Numbered from the stretch's first letter, positions 42,840-51,100 are shown. The stretch: DNA of 64,000 nucleotides from Pseudomonas serbica (GCF_028823535.1 NZ_JAQIYM010000090.1:930001-994000); one strand, 5' to 3'. Translations and numbers: made by a program. The notes: generated by a model not told the origin, from the sequence alone.

Positions 42840-44089
42840 ATGAAGCGCCAACAAGCCTACAAATTCCGACTGGAACCGACTTACGCACAGCAAATCCTGC
42901 TCAGGAAATTTGCTGGATGTGTTCGCGTGACTTGGAACAAAGGCCTGTCGCTTCAACAAGCACTGCACGCCGAAGGCCAGAAAAAGCTTGGCTATGCCGG
43001 GCTCTGTAGGGAATTGACCGCCTGGCGCAACAGCCCAGAAATGCCCTGGTTAGCCGAGGCGTCCGTCGACATCGAGCAACAGATCCTCAAGGATCTGGAA
43101 CGTGCCTTCACCAATTTCTTCGAAAAGCGGGCGGACTTTCCTCGTTTCAAGAAGAAAGGCGCTCGCGACAGCTTCAGGTTTCCTCAGCCAAAATCCATCA
43201 AACTTGACCAGTCAGGCGAGAGGATTCTGCTACCGAAACTGGGCTGGCTGAGCTATCGCAAAAGCCAGAAGGTTCAGGGACTGGTCAAAAACTGCACCGT
43301 GAGCCTCAAGGCGGGCCAATGGTACGTCTCGATCCAGACCGAACGCACGGTGGCGCAAGTGCGCCACCCCGCCGCGTCAGCGGTGGGGATCGACGCCGGC
43401 ATTGTGCGTTTTGCCACCCTATGGGACGGTCAAGCTGAGCAAGTGATCGAGCCGATCAACAGCTTCAAAAACACGAACATCGACTGGCCAAGGCCCAGCG
43501 GCAGATGAGTCGCAAGGTGAAGTACAGCAGCAACTGGAAGCGTGCAAAATTGCGTGTCCAGAAGATCCAAAGCCAGATTGCCAACGTACGAAACGACTTC
43601 CTGCACAAAACATCCCACAGCATCAGCAAAAACCACGCGCTGTTGTGTGTTGAAGACCTGCGGATCAGCAACATGAGTCGTTCTGCCAGCGGCACCCTGG
43701 AAGAACCAGGTCGAAACGTGCGGGCCAAATCAGGCTTGAATAAGGCGATTCTGGATCAAGGCTGGGGCGAATGGCGCCGACAGCTGGACTACAAGTCGGG
43801 CTGGCAAGGCGGTTGGATGGTGGCGGTGCCACCGGCGAATACTAGCCGGGAATGTCCCATCTGTGGCTATATCAGCGCACAAAACCGGAAAAGCCAGAGC
43901 GTATTTCTCTGCGTGGCCTGCGGCCACACCGAGAATGCGGATCTGGTCGCCGCAAAAAACATCCGTGGGCGCGGATTAAAGCTGCCCAAAGGTCAGGACA
44001 TTGGCCGGATAGTCTGTGAAGTGAACGGTGCTGTCAGGCCGTCAGCAGCAGGAACCCGTAGAAGCGATCAGAAAGCACACGCTGCCTGA
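42840..44089 (+). pseudogene. tnpB: IS200/IS605-family TnpB, frame-disrupted
   Basis: Two ORFs together make one TnpB. The first (42840-43508) has the N-terminal part, K-R-Q-Q-A-Y-K-F-R-L-E-P-T, and the first RuvC Asp in G-I-D-A-G-I. The second (43505-44089) continues with M-S-R-K-V-K-Y-S-S-N-W, the RuvC Glu in C-V-E-D-L, a C-P-I-C-G...C-V-A-C-G zinc ribbon, and the last RuvC Asp in N-A-D-L-V-A-A-K-N-I. Frame is lost at a five-A run (43467-43471): one extra A restores S-F-K-K-H-E-H-R-L-A-K-A-Q-R-Q-M-S-R-K. TnpB is an RNA-guided nuclease that helps retain its element. No TnpA is present. This copy is broken unless slippage restores it. Confidence 0.9.
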
Positions 44090-44158
44090 CGCCGCATGGA
44101 ATCCCCTTCCTTTCCGCCTTCGGCGGCGACCAACAGGTCGAGGTGGGGGAGGATGTCA
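44090..44158 (+). mobile_element. Probable right end / omega-RNA region of the TnpB element
   Basis: After the tnpB stop come a CCGCC-TTC-GGCGG hairpin and flanking CCCCTTCC and GGGGGAGG runs that can form an outer stem, ending near GAGGATGTCAA. In IS200/IS605 elements the RNA that guides TnpB ends at the right end and its guide is the adjacent flank. The exact boundary is a guess. Confidence 0.45.
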
Positions 44159-44249
44159 AATCTACCGAAACAGCGCCCGGTAACACCCAAAAGGCCTAAT
44201 ACAGGAGTCGGGAAGCTTGGGTGACGCCAGCTTCCGGGCCGATACCACC

Positions 44250-44519
44250 CTAAAGCATGTAGCCGCCGTAGTCCTGCATGTTAATAATCTGCTCGTCGTC
44301 CGGGTGCGATTTCACACCAAGCGTATCCGACTTACCGGTAACGCCAAGGCCTTTACCAACCGAGGTCAGCTCGCCGGCGCTGCGCACCTCGAAGCTTTCC
44401 AGTGGGCCAGCTATCAAAGCTTCAGCCACCTCCTGATGCACCAGGTTGTTTGGGAACAACACCGGGTAGGCGATGGGGAAGTCGCCGTCCTTGTCCTTGA
44501 TGAACATCACGTATTTCAT
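44250..44519 (-). CDS. Hypothetical protein (89 aa)
   Basis: The last gene of a minus-strand operon running from 46954. A small protein beginning M-K-Y-V-M-F-I-K-D-K-D-G-D-F-P-I-A-Y-P-V-L-F. No cysteines, no membrane segment, no known motif. About 90 bases separate its stop from the putative end of the TnpB element. Confidence 0.65.
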   Translation of the reverse strand: MKYVMFIKDKDGDFPIAYPVLFPNNLVHQEVAEALIAGPLESFEVRSAGELTSVGKGLGVTGKSDTLGVKSHPDDEQIINMQDYGGYML

Positions 44520-44534
44520 TCCGTTACTCTCCGG

Positions 44535-44798
44535 TTACTCGAACTCGACGCCGAGTTCTTCGCAGCACTGTTCGCACAGGCCCCCGCCGTGGGTTTCGCT
44601 GTACTGCAAGGCTGAGGGCTCATGCCACCAGTCGCACTGCACGCAGATCTCGGTATCCACCTCGAGCAGGTCGACCTGCAATTGAGTTTCGTCCATGCCC
44701 TCGTCAAGATCCAAGGCTTGGACGGCGTCGCCGACGCTCTTGCAGGTGCCGCGCAGGTACTCACCAATTTCCTCGAGTTTTTCCCGTTCGAGCGTCAC
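44535..44798 (-). CDS. Small zinc-finger-like acidic protein
   Basis: 87 residues from GTG 44798, which overlaps the preceding stop (GTGA) and so is preferred to a longer frame. The C-terminal half has C-V-Q-C-D-W-W-H and G-L-C-E-Q-C-C, a C-x2-C pair arrangement that could bind zinc. The N-terminal half is acidic and helical. The family is unknown. Confidence 0.65.
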   Translation of the reverse strand: MTLEREKLEEIGEYLRGTCKSVGDAVQALDLDEGMDETQLQVDLLEVDTEICVQCDWWHEPSALQYSETHGGGLCEQCCEELGVEFE

Positions 44799-45073
44799 TG
44801 GCAATTCTCCTGTAGTGCTTCTGGAACTGGGGTGAGCATCAACATGCTGCACGCCGACCTGTACAGCGCTTCGCTGACGTCGCCGGCGTGTAGGCCTTTC
44901 CGTGGGAAAGGAAATTGGGCGAACTTACCGCCGCTGTGCTTGACGTGGAGCACGCGCACCGACCCGGCGCCGATTCGACTGCCCTTGATCGATTCTACCA
45001 CCAGGTCGGGGTGATGCTTCTGCAGCGTGGCAAGAAGATGCCGGGCAAAGTACGCTTCGCTGTTTGTGGTCAT
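44795..45073 (-). CDS. Hypothetical protein (92 aa)
   Basis: A basic small protein, with S-I-K-G-S-R-I-G-A-G-S-V-R-V-L-H-V-K suggesting a strand-loop-strand. It lies six bases after the upstream stop in a compact operon and is coupled by GTGA to the next gene. No family is recognised. Confidence 0.65.
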   Translation of the reverse strand: MTTNSEAYFARHLLATLQKHHPDLVVESIKGSRIGAGSVRVLHVKHSGGKFAQFPFPRKGLHAGDVSEALYRSACSMLMLTPVPEALQENCQ

Positions 45074-45079
45074 GGTCGT

Positions 45080-45691
45080 TTATCCAATTTCAGATGGAAG
45101 TGGATCGAGTCGGTAAAAGGCGAAGCCCTGCAGTTCAAAGAACAGCTCCCCTGAGGTTCCATTCGGTTCAGTGAATGCGGTTGGCCAGAAGGTGGACTGC
45201 TCCCGCACATAAGTGCACAGATCCTGAATGAGCGGGCAGTGCTGTCGCAGCTCTTCCAATTCATGCTGACGCAGCGCTGGGCTGAACAACAGCGCCAAAG
45301 CCTGTCGCTCGGCCAGCGGTATCTCGGTGAATTCCTGACTGTGACTACTGATCCAGCGAGAAATCATCCGGACGTCTTCATGATGGCGGGCATCGCTCAT
45401 GTGAAGTTGGGCCACGCGAATTTCATTCGGGTCGACGATAACCCGGCATGCAACGTAGTAGTCACCGTCGGCAAGCGGGGCGCTGGCGTTCTCCAGGGCC
45501 AATTCAGGGGTCGCACTGGCATAAATGGCGTGCCGGCGCGATGGCATCGAATCCGGGCGCAGCCACTCCCACAGGTTATCGACCACGAAAGGTACGTTAC
45601 TGGGAATTCGCAAGGTACTCTGGCGGCGGTAGCCTTCGGCGGATTTGGCCAGCTTGCTTTTCGGGACGGCGCGGAACAATTCAATAGTCAT
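45080..45691 (-). CDS. Hypothetical protein (203 aa)
   Basis: Begins M-T-I-E-L-F-R-A-V-P-K-S-K-L. The middle part P-S-R-R-H-A-I-Y-A-S-A-T-P-E-L-A-L-E-N-A and Y-Y-V-A-C-R-V-I-V faintly recalls ADP-ribosyltransferase or RES-type folds (R, then Y-A-S/S-x-x-P-E-x-A), but no full triad can be assigned. Third gene of the minus-strand operon with the PP-loop protein. Confidence 0.6.
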   Translation of the reverse strand: MTIELFRAVPKSKLAKSAEGYRRQSTLRIPSNVPFVVDNLWEWLRPDSMPSRRHAIYASATPELALENASAPLADGDYYVACRVIVDPNEIRVAQLHMSDARHHEDVRMISRWISSHSQEFTEIPLAERQALALLFSPALRQHELEELRQHCPLIQDLCTYVREQSTFWPTAFTEPNGTSGELFFELQGFAFYRLDPLPSEIG

Positions 45692-45697
45692 TGGTGG

Positions 45698-46141
45698 TTA
45701 TCCTGCCTGAGTTTCGGTGGGACGCGCTTCGACAGAGGGGTTTCTCAGCAAGCTGGAAGGGCAATCTGTCGATGGACGCCAGTTTTTGGCACCTGGGAAG
45801 CGCCAGAAGGCCTCGCGTGGGCCATCGATCTTGATCCAGGCCACTCGATCACTGCCGGGGGAGCGCATCACGTGTGTGGTGCCCTCAGGAGCCTGTGACC
45901 AATCAGCCTCGGGGCGCCGTTTTTTGGCTTCGTCCTTGGCAATCCATTCGTGACCAGCCGCAGTCAGTTCGTAGCGATGATCAATCAGACCGCGTTGAGC
46001 CAATCCGGTGAGGGTGCCATTGCGACCCCCGTACTCGCTGCGGCCATTGCAACCATGATAACCGCCGCGACCTGCGGCAATGTCCAACATGACCTGTTTC
46101 ATTAACTCGGACAAAGGCCGTGCTTTTTGTGTAATGCTCAT
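45698..46141 (-). CDS. Hypothetical protein (147 aa)
   Basis: Preceded by AGGA about eight bases upstream. The N-terminal 70 residues (L-M-K-Q-V-M-L-D-I-A-A-G, then T-L-T-G-L-A-Q-R-G-L-I-D-H-R-Y-E-L-T-A-A-G) read like a winged helix similar to a MarR/PadR fold. The C-terminal part is Trp/Pro-rich. A DNA-binding role is possible but not shown. Confidence 0.6.
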   Translation of the reverse strand: MSITQKARPLSELMKQVMLDIAAGRGGYHGCNGRSEYGGRNGTLTGLAQRGLIDHRYELTAAGHEWIAKDEAKKRRPEADWSQAPEGTTHVMRSPGSDRVAWIKIDGPREAFWRFPGAKNWRPSTDCPSSLLRNPSVEARPTETQAG

Positions 46142-46180
46142 CGCAAAATCCTTCCTTGCTAAATTTTGTCGCTGACCAAA

Positions 46181-46954
46181 TTAATTGAGGTTAATTGTCT
46201 CGATTAACTGGAGCGTTGAGCGCCCACCTCGGAAAATTCGGCGAGGTTCAATCGGCGCTTTGATATCCGCGTAGTTTGCTTCCAGATAGGTCGGGAAGTC
46301 GTACCACTGTGGGTTTCGCTCCAGGTTGATCGCATGCTTCTTGTCGCTTTTTTGCCAGCACCACAAGCAGTTACCTTCTTCCTCGCCGGCCAGCTGCAGG
46401 TCAAAGGGTTGATCCGCCCACCAGTCCAGGACTTCCTGCTTAGTCGTTGGCCACCAGTGGGCCATCGGGTAGACGATGTTGGAATCTTTGCCGAGACGCT
46501 TTGGTTCGTCCCCACGGATACCCACTGCAGACTTCCCTTCGAACCCGATGCTGCGGATGTAGCTGTACATTGGGTTGATTTTCAGCTCGCGAGTGCAGTG
46601 CGGGTACATCTTGCTCGGAAGGCCGTACTTCTTCACCACATCTTCGAACGGGCCGCCCATGCCGCTGCGCTTGGCGGTGGCGTAGTCGACGATCTTGTGA
46701 GTACAGGCCCGGCGCTCACCGTGATGAACCTCAGCCTCGACCCACACGATTGGCATGTCCCAATGTTCCTGGCAATCCTTGACGAACTCCAGGGTGGCCG
46801 GGTGCTCCTCACCAGTGTTCGAAAACACGAAAGGAATGTTGACGCCGGGAAACGCCAGTTGGATCAGACGGGCCATCATCATGGAGGTGCGGCCACCTGA
46901 AGCGGACACCCAGAATGGAGTCGTGATAGGGGGCAGCGGGTAAGCACTAGCCAT
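46181..46954 (-). CDS. PAPS-reductase-like PP-loop protein
   Basis: 257 residues. The N-terminal S-A-S-G-G-R-T-S-M-M-M-A is the PP-loop of adenine-nucleotide alpha-hydrolases, followed by F-S-N-T-G-E-E-H-P-A-T and, later, C-T-R-E-L-K-I-N-P-M and a C-L-W-C-W pair. Phage and plasmid relatives are usually annotated as phosphoadenosine phosphosulfate reductase family but lack evidence for sulfate assimilation. Some PP-loop proteins modify tRNA or DNA with sulfur. It opens a minus-strand operon of six genes. Confidence 0.8.
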   Translation of the reverse strand: MASAYPLPPITTPFWVSASGGRTSMMMARLIQLAFPGVNIPFVFSNTGEEHPATLEFVKDCQEHWDMPIVWVEAEVHHGERRACTHKIVDYATAKRSGMGGPFEDVVKKYGLPSKMYPHCTRELKINPMYSYIRSIGFEGKSAVGIRGDEPKRLGKDSNIVYPMAHWWPTTKQEVLDWWADQPFDLQLAGEEEGNCLWCWQKSDKKHAINLERNPQWYDFPTYLEANYADIKAPIEPRRIFRGGRSTLQLIETINLN

Positions 46955-47035
46955 GGGTAAGTCCTTTCATCGTTGATGGCATTTTATAGTCAAAGTTTAG
47001 AGCACCTGATGTGGCGTGACAATTTTTATTTGATG

Positions 47036-47064
47036 TTGACAGATATTGGTTGCAGGCCTATAGT
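47036..47064 (+). promoter_or_regulatory. Sigma-70 promoter
   Basis: TTGACA (47036-47041), a 17-bp spacer, TATAGT (47059-47064). Transcription should start near 47071, leaving a 30-base leader before the small zinc-ribbon gene. Confidence 0.8.
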
Positions 47065-47100
47065 GGCTGATTGCTTAAATTAAGAACAAGGAATAGTGCC

Positions 47101-47304
47101 ATGATGGCCCTGAACGTAGAAAACACCCAAGTTACACCTCATCACCCATCCTCCGCCCAGGTAATCTGCCGTGGCTGCGATGAGCTGGTTAAACCAGTGC
47201 TGATGGCCCGGACGTCCGTGTCGACCCGCAGCAACATCCCAGGCGTGTTCGGCCAAACCAAGCAGATCCCATGCTGCCCAAAATGCAGCCAGCGCAACCC
47301 ATGA
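47101..47304 (+). CDS. Small zinc-ribbon-like protein (67 aa)
   Basis: AAGGA precedes ATG 47101 (a second ATG follows directly). The protein has C-R-G-C-D-E and, 30 residues later, C-C-P-K-C-S, a C-x2-C/C-x2-C zinc ribbon. It has its own strong promoter and terminator, so it is a free-standing unit. Function is unknown, possibly a small nucleic-acid-binding protein. Confidence 0.7.
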   Translation: MMALNVENTQVTPHHPSSAQVICRGCDELVKPVLMARTSVSTRSNIPGVFGQTKQIPCCPKCSQRNP

Positions 47305-47372
47305 TTCACCTGACCGGGATGGTGCGCAAAAGAACGCCTTACCCGCCTGGCCAGGGGGCGGTTTTCGAAAAC

Positions 47373-47399
47373 AGGGCGACCTCAACCTCGCCCTTTTTT
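47373..47399 (+). terminator. Intrinsic terminator
   Basis: AGGGCGA and TCGCCCT pair across an eight-base loop and run into TTTTTTG. Confidence 0.85.
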
Positions 47400-47446
47400 G
47401 TGCCTCCTGTTTTTGCCGCCTAACGGCCATAAACAATTATCATATA

Positions 47447-47485
47447 TTGTCGTTTGTGACAGTTTTAACTATACTTCCTGTCACA
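47447..47485 (+). promoter_or_regulatory. Promoter with operator straddling the -10
   Basis: TTGTCG (47447-47452), 17 bases, TATACT (47470-47475). The arms TGTGACAG (47455-47462) and CTGTCACA (47478-47485) flank the -10, an ideal repressor site for the XRE protein encoded second in this operon. Confidence 0.75.
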
Positions 47486-47530
47486 GTGAAACCTGGCATC
47501 GGGTTTCTGGTAACTGCGCAGGGAAAAGCG

Positions 47531-48121
47531 ATGTCCTACAACGTCGAAAAAATACATGGTTGCACCATGATCAGTGGGCCGGTGCCCGTTACTGACATGG
47601 TCAAGTTGATGGCGCCGCCGTCCGACGAGCACTGGATCCTTGATCCAAATCTGGCATTGAAGTTGGGCGCCACGCTGATTTTTGGCCCTAAAGACAACCT
47701 CAAGCGGATGGCCGCTTCTGCCGAAGTCAAAGCCCGTATCCACGAGCATCAGTCAAAGCTGCTCGATGGCGTGCACGTGTCCGATCAGGCCTTTGCCTGG
47801 CTAGTTGGCGGGGAGAGGGGCAAGAGCTCGGACAGCATGTTCGGCTTTCTGACTGGCGTTAAGGTCATGCAGCACGGCGCTCACCCTGTGGATGCCGCCG
47901 ATTTCCGTCGTTGCCGGCTGTTGCTCGAGCAGGTACCGGAGTTCAATGACAGAAGGCAGGCCCTGACTGAACTGAGTGACGTGTGGGGCGGCCTGGTCGC
48001 AAAATGGGATGACCTCTGCGCCATGATGGATGCCGAGGCTCCTGCGTGGCGAGAGAAGCTGGGATGTGCGTCCAGCACCAACCAGGCGATAAAACAAATC
48101 TCCACGAGCAGGGGGCAATGA
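47531..48121 (+). CDS. Hypothetical protein in XRE operon (196 aa)
   Basis: ATG 47531 has AGGGA upstream, and the longer frame from 47447 would start inside the promoter. The protein begins M-S-Y-N-V-E-K-I-H-G-C-T-M-I-S-G-P and contains H-E-H-Q and a Trp-rich C-terminal part. Its stop overlaps the start of the XRE regulator by four bases. The coupling and autorepressible promoter resemble toxin-antitoxin or phage-immunity gene pairs, but its activity is unknown. Confidence 0.7.
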   Translation: MSYNVEKIHGCTMISGPVPVTDMVKLMAPPSDEHWILDPNLALKLGATLIFGPKDNLKRMAASAEVKARIHEHQSKLLDGVHVSDQAFAWLVGGERGKSSDSMFGFLTGVKVMQHGAHPVDAADFRRCRLLLEQVPEFNDRRQALTELSDVWGGLVAKWDDLCAMMDAEAPAWREKLGCASSTNQAIKQISTSRGQ

Positions 48122-48450
48122 TGGAAGCTGTAACACCTTTTGGCCAGGAACTGCGTCTGCAGCGTAACCGCAGGGGCCTGCTGCTCAAAGACCTTGCGGA
48201 AAAGATGGACATCTCTGCCGCCTACCTTTCGACCATCGAAACAGGGGTCAAGGTGCTGACGGAGAAGTTCGCGATGCAGTGCATCGATGCCATGGAGGTC
48301 TTGATGGATTCGACATTTGACCGCGATAAGCTGTTGATCGCGGCCTACGCTTCGCTGCAAAGCTTTGATGTCCGCACCCTGTCGGCGCCCGATAAGGCCC
48401 GTATCGGCATGGAGATCAATCGACTGAGGAAAGGCCTGACTTCCTCGTGA
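48118..48450 (+). CDS. XRE-family transcriptional regulator
   Basis: 110 residues. The start is fixed by the ATGA overlap at 48118. A clear XRE HTH: F-G-Q-E-L-R-L-Q-R-N-R-R-G-L-L-L-K-D-L-A-E-K-M, then I-S-A-A-Y-L-S-T-I-E-T-G. It probably represses its own operon by binding TGTGACAG-N15-CTGTCACA at the promoter. Confidence 0.85.
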   Translation: MMEAVTPFGQELRLQRNRRGLLLKDLAEKMDISAAYLSTIETGVKVLTEKFAMQCIDAMEVLMDSTFDRDKLLIAAYASLQSFDVRTLSAPDKARIGMEINRLRKGLTSS

Positions 48451-48483
48451 GATTGACGACCTGAAACGGACGTTGCAACAATC

Positions 48484-48511
48484 AATCCCCAGCCTTTGCT
48501 GGGGATTTTCG
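48484..48511 (+). terminator. Intrinsic terminator
   Basis: AATCCCCAGC and GCTGGGGATT form a perfect 10-bp stem with a CTTT loop followed by TTCGTTT. It ends the XRE operon. Confidence 0.85.
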
Positions 48512-48721
48512 TTTGTGAGGGCCTTTTGCTTGGGTGATCAGAATCGGCATGCAGGCTTGTACAGAGCGGCAGATCAGACATTTATAATGAATTGCCGTGA
48601 TGGGCGTGTTCCGTCGACGATTATTCGGTACATTGAAGGGAGGGTCGAGTCCTGATCGGCAGGCTATTGTCGTGACGTGCGTATGACCTTTCAGTCTGCA
48701 ACCGTCCCTCAAGGTCGCCCT

Positions 48722-50089
48722 ATGATGAGCAACAAAGAACAGCAAAGTGGAACCACCAAGGTGTTGAGTCACACCAGCCCGGATATGCCCCGTGTCGAGC
48801 GTGTCGAGGACGCCGGTGCCCCCAAAGTGCTTCGTGCCGCACAATTGGATCGAGATGCTCGTTTCTTCCTGCGCCTGAACCACCTGATCCCGAAATCGGT
48901 GACGGCCAGCACCTCGATCAAACACATGCGCAAGAGTTGGAGTCTGGCCGCTCAGGCACTCGGCAGCCGTCCGGACGTTGCCACGGTGACCAACATTGAG
49001 ATCCAAGGGCCCAATGGGCCGATTGCGCTCCGCCTGTTCACCCCGACGATGACCGATCAACTATTGCCCGCGTTTGCCTGGTGCTTTGGCGGTGGTTTCA
49101 TCATCGGTGATCTTGAGACCGCCGAGTCGGTTTGTCGCAACATTGCCATAGCCGCCAACTGCATCACCGTCGGCATCAACTACCGGCTGGCGCCGGAGTA
49201 CGAAATCACCGCCAGCCGCCAGGATGTGCTGGCCGCGATGGAGTGGCTGGTTGCGCACGGCAAGCAGTATGGCATCGACACCTCGCGCCTGGCCCTCGGC
49301 GGTGACTCTGCCGGTGGCAACCTCACTGCGGTGGTGAGCCAGGAACTGCGCCAGCGGGGCGGCCTGGAACTGAAGCTGCAGGTGTTGGTGTATCCGGCGA
49401 CCGAGTTGGCGGCCAAGTTCCCTTCGTTTGACGAAAACATCCACGGCGATTACATGCTCAACGCGGACGCGTTCGCGAACATTGAGATGCACCTCATTCC
49501 GGCGATGATCAATGCCGACCCTGAATTACCCTGGTTCTCACCGCGTCGTTGTGAAGATATGTCCGGACTGCCACCGGCGATGGTCATCACTGCAGGCTTC
49601 GATCCTATCCGCGACCATGGTATCGATTATGCCGCACGCTTGCGGCGGGCTAATGTGCCTGTCGAGCTGGTGCATTACGCCGGCCTGTTCCATGGGTTCA
49701 TCAACCTGGACAACCTGATCATGGGGAGCCGGGACGCTTTGACCAGAATCAGTGAGTCTTTGGTGAATGCCTTCCGCCTTGAGCGCATGGCGAACCGCAC
49801 CATTGAAGTGTCCGATGCCGAAAATCAGACCAACCTCGTGGGGGCTCTGGTAGGGGAGCTGGCGGAGTCTTCTGCGGCTGTGCTGGAGATGGCCGCAGGC
49901 TGGCGCGAAAGGGCTCTGGATGCGATGCCACGTCGCTTCAGCCGCTACTTGCGCCTGATCCTGGCGCCGACACTGGGCGCCAGCGATCTGATGCACCAGC
50001 TCGGCGAGAAGGCTCTGTGCAACTTGGCCTGCGTGCTGACTTATTCAGATGGCGATGACGGTGTTTCGTCTTCCTCGACGACGTCGTAG
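48722..50089 (+). CDS. Alpha/beta hydrolase (HSL-type esterase) with C-terminal extension
   Basis: 455 residues from ATG 48722 (upstream in-frame starts at 48677 and 48683 exist; AAGG is nearest to 48722). The catalytic part resembles hormone-sensitive-lipase esterases: G-D-S-A-G-G-N nucleophile, F-D-P-I-R-D acid and H-G-F-I-N base. The usual H-G-G-G oxyanion motif reads C-F-G-G-G-F here, so its His is replaced by Phe. A further 110 residues follow the hydrolase domain, helical and ending Ser/Thr-rich. The substrate is unknown. Confidence 0.82.
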   Translation: MMSNKEQQSGTTKVLSHTSPDMPRVERVEDAGAPKVLRAAQLDRDARFFLRLNHLIPKSVTASTSIKHMRKSWSLAAQALGSRPDVATVTNIEIQGPNGPIALRLFTPTMTDQLLPAFAWCFGGGFIIGDLETAESVCRNIAIAANCITVGINYRLAPEYEITASRQDVLAAMEWLVAHGKQYGIDTSRLALGGDSAGGNLTAVVSQELRQRGGLELKLQVLVYPATELAAKFPSFDENIHGDYMLNADAFANIEMHLIPAMINADPELPWFSPRRCEDMSGLPPAMVITAGFDPIRDHGIDYAARLRRANVPVELVHYAGLFHGFINLDNLIMGSRDALTRISESLVNAFRLERMANRTIEVSDAENQTNLVGALVGELAESSAAVLEMAAGWRERALDAMPRRFSRYLRLILAPTLGASDLMHQLGEKALCNLACVLTYSDGDDGVSSSSTTS

Positions 50090-50277
50090 CGAATCGAGCC
50101 GCTGATGTCGCCACTGCTGAAGCCACCGGTTGCTGGGTGGCCGGGGCCGAACTTTGAACGAAAGCCCTGGCGTGATTCTTCCGCGATCCATTCTTCCCTT
50201 GTGACCTTTTTGGTTCCAAAGGCAGGATGGGTGAGGTAATAGGTCGGTTTTCTGGTGTCGGTGCTGTTTGGGCTCAT
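50041..50277 (-). CDS. Small hypothetical protein (78 aa)
   Basis: Ends inside the 3' end of the convergent esterase gene (49-base overlap). The protein has a T-R-K-P-T-Y-Y-L-T-H-P-A-F-G-T-K-K-V-T segment and a flexible Gly/Ser-rich acidic tail. Its start overlaps the upstream stop as TAATG, so it belongs to a three-gene minus-strand operon. Confidence 0.6.
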   Translation of the reverse strand: MSPNSTDTRKPTYYLTHPAFGTKKVTREEWIAEESRQGFRSKFGPGHPATGGFSSGDISGSIRYDVVEEDETPSSPSE

Positions 50278-50612
50278 TATTTTTTCTCCGGTGGATAGCT
50301 GTGCAAGAATAGCTGCTCGTTGTTTTTCAGTTCATGCAGGATGAAAAAGCGGTATTCACTGGTCATTCCGCTCATGAAAGACAACAGATTGCGCTCGTGC
50401 ACGGTCACAAACGTTTGTGCCATGTGGCCGCCGAGTCGTTCCCCGAACAGATAAGTCAGCAGGTGAATGTTGATGTGGCTGTTTAGCTTCTGCAGTTGAA
50501 TGACCTGGTCGCAGAACTGGAAAGTTCCGTCGCCTTTCAGGCGATCACGGTAGGCCTTGATGTCTGTCTTGGCGGCGGCTGAGAACAGTTCGTATCGGCT
50601 CATCTCAGACAT
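50277..50612 (-). CDS. Hypothetical protein (111 aa)
   Basis: A helical protein rich in aromatic residues and Leu, with no membrane segment. It follows the coiled-coil gene by two bases and is coupled to the next gene. No known motif. Confidence 0.65.
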   Translation of the reverse strand: MSEMSRYELFSAAAKTDIKAYRDRLKGDGTFQFCDQVIQLQKLNSHINIHLLTYLFGERLGGHMAQTFVTVHERNLLSFMSGMTSEYRFFILHELKNNEQLFLHSYPPEKK

Positions 50613-50614
50613 CG

Positions 50615-51055
50615 TTATTCCCCCGTGGGTGCTTGAGGGACGGCAACCGCTTCAACGAGGACTTCCCATGCCTTGGTGTTCACCAGCACTTTCCAGGCTT
50701 CGTTGGTCGGTTCAATGAGGGTCATATTGTTCAAGTGAACGACAAATGCCCGTACGGTCTTGGCCTGATCCTGGAGGCGTTCCACGAGCTGGTAAGCCCG
50801 CACTCGCTCAACTGGGAGGTCGCGGCGATCAAACAGCAGCCGGGTCTTCTCAACTTGGCAATCATGGTTTGCCTGCCAATGTTGAGTCGCGGCTTTTTGC
50901 TCCAAGAACTGATCTTTGAACGACTCTGCCAGTTTGCAGGCTTCGAGCCCTTTGACCTGCTGCTCAAGCAACGCGTCTTGCGATTGAGCGAGTTGTAGCT
51001 CGAGTTCTCTTACTCGATGCTCCAGGCGCTCTTTTTCGATCTCGTCCATAGCCAT
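50615..51055 (-). CDS. Coiled-coil hypothetical protein
   Basis: 146 residues. The first 70 form an evident coiled coil (I-E-K-E-R-L-E-H-R-V-R-E-L-E-L-Q-L-A-Q-S-Q-D). The second half is mixed. It is the first gene of a three-gene operon driven by the minus-strand promoter at 51101-51128. Its partners are unknown. Confidence 0.7.
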   Translation of the reverse strand: MAMDEIEKERLEHRVRELELQLAQSQDALLEQQVKGLEACKLAESFKDQFLEQKAATQHWQANHDCQVEKTRLLFDRRDLPVERVRAYQLVERLQDQAKTVRAFVVHLNNMTLIEPTNEAWKVLVNTKAWEVLVEAVAVPQAPTGE

Positions 51056-51100
51056 CGTGTTTCCTTAATCGTGTCAGCCAACTGATGGCGGTATAGCTGG

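Noticed and set aside
43460..43475. Programmed -1 frameshifting in tnpB at C-AAA-AAC
   Set aside because: The site has only five A, no clear stimulatory structure was seen, and TnpB genes normally do not use frameshifting. A one-base deletion is simpler.
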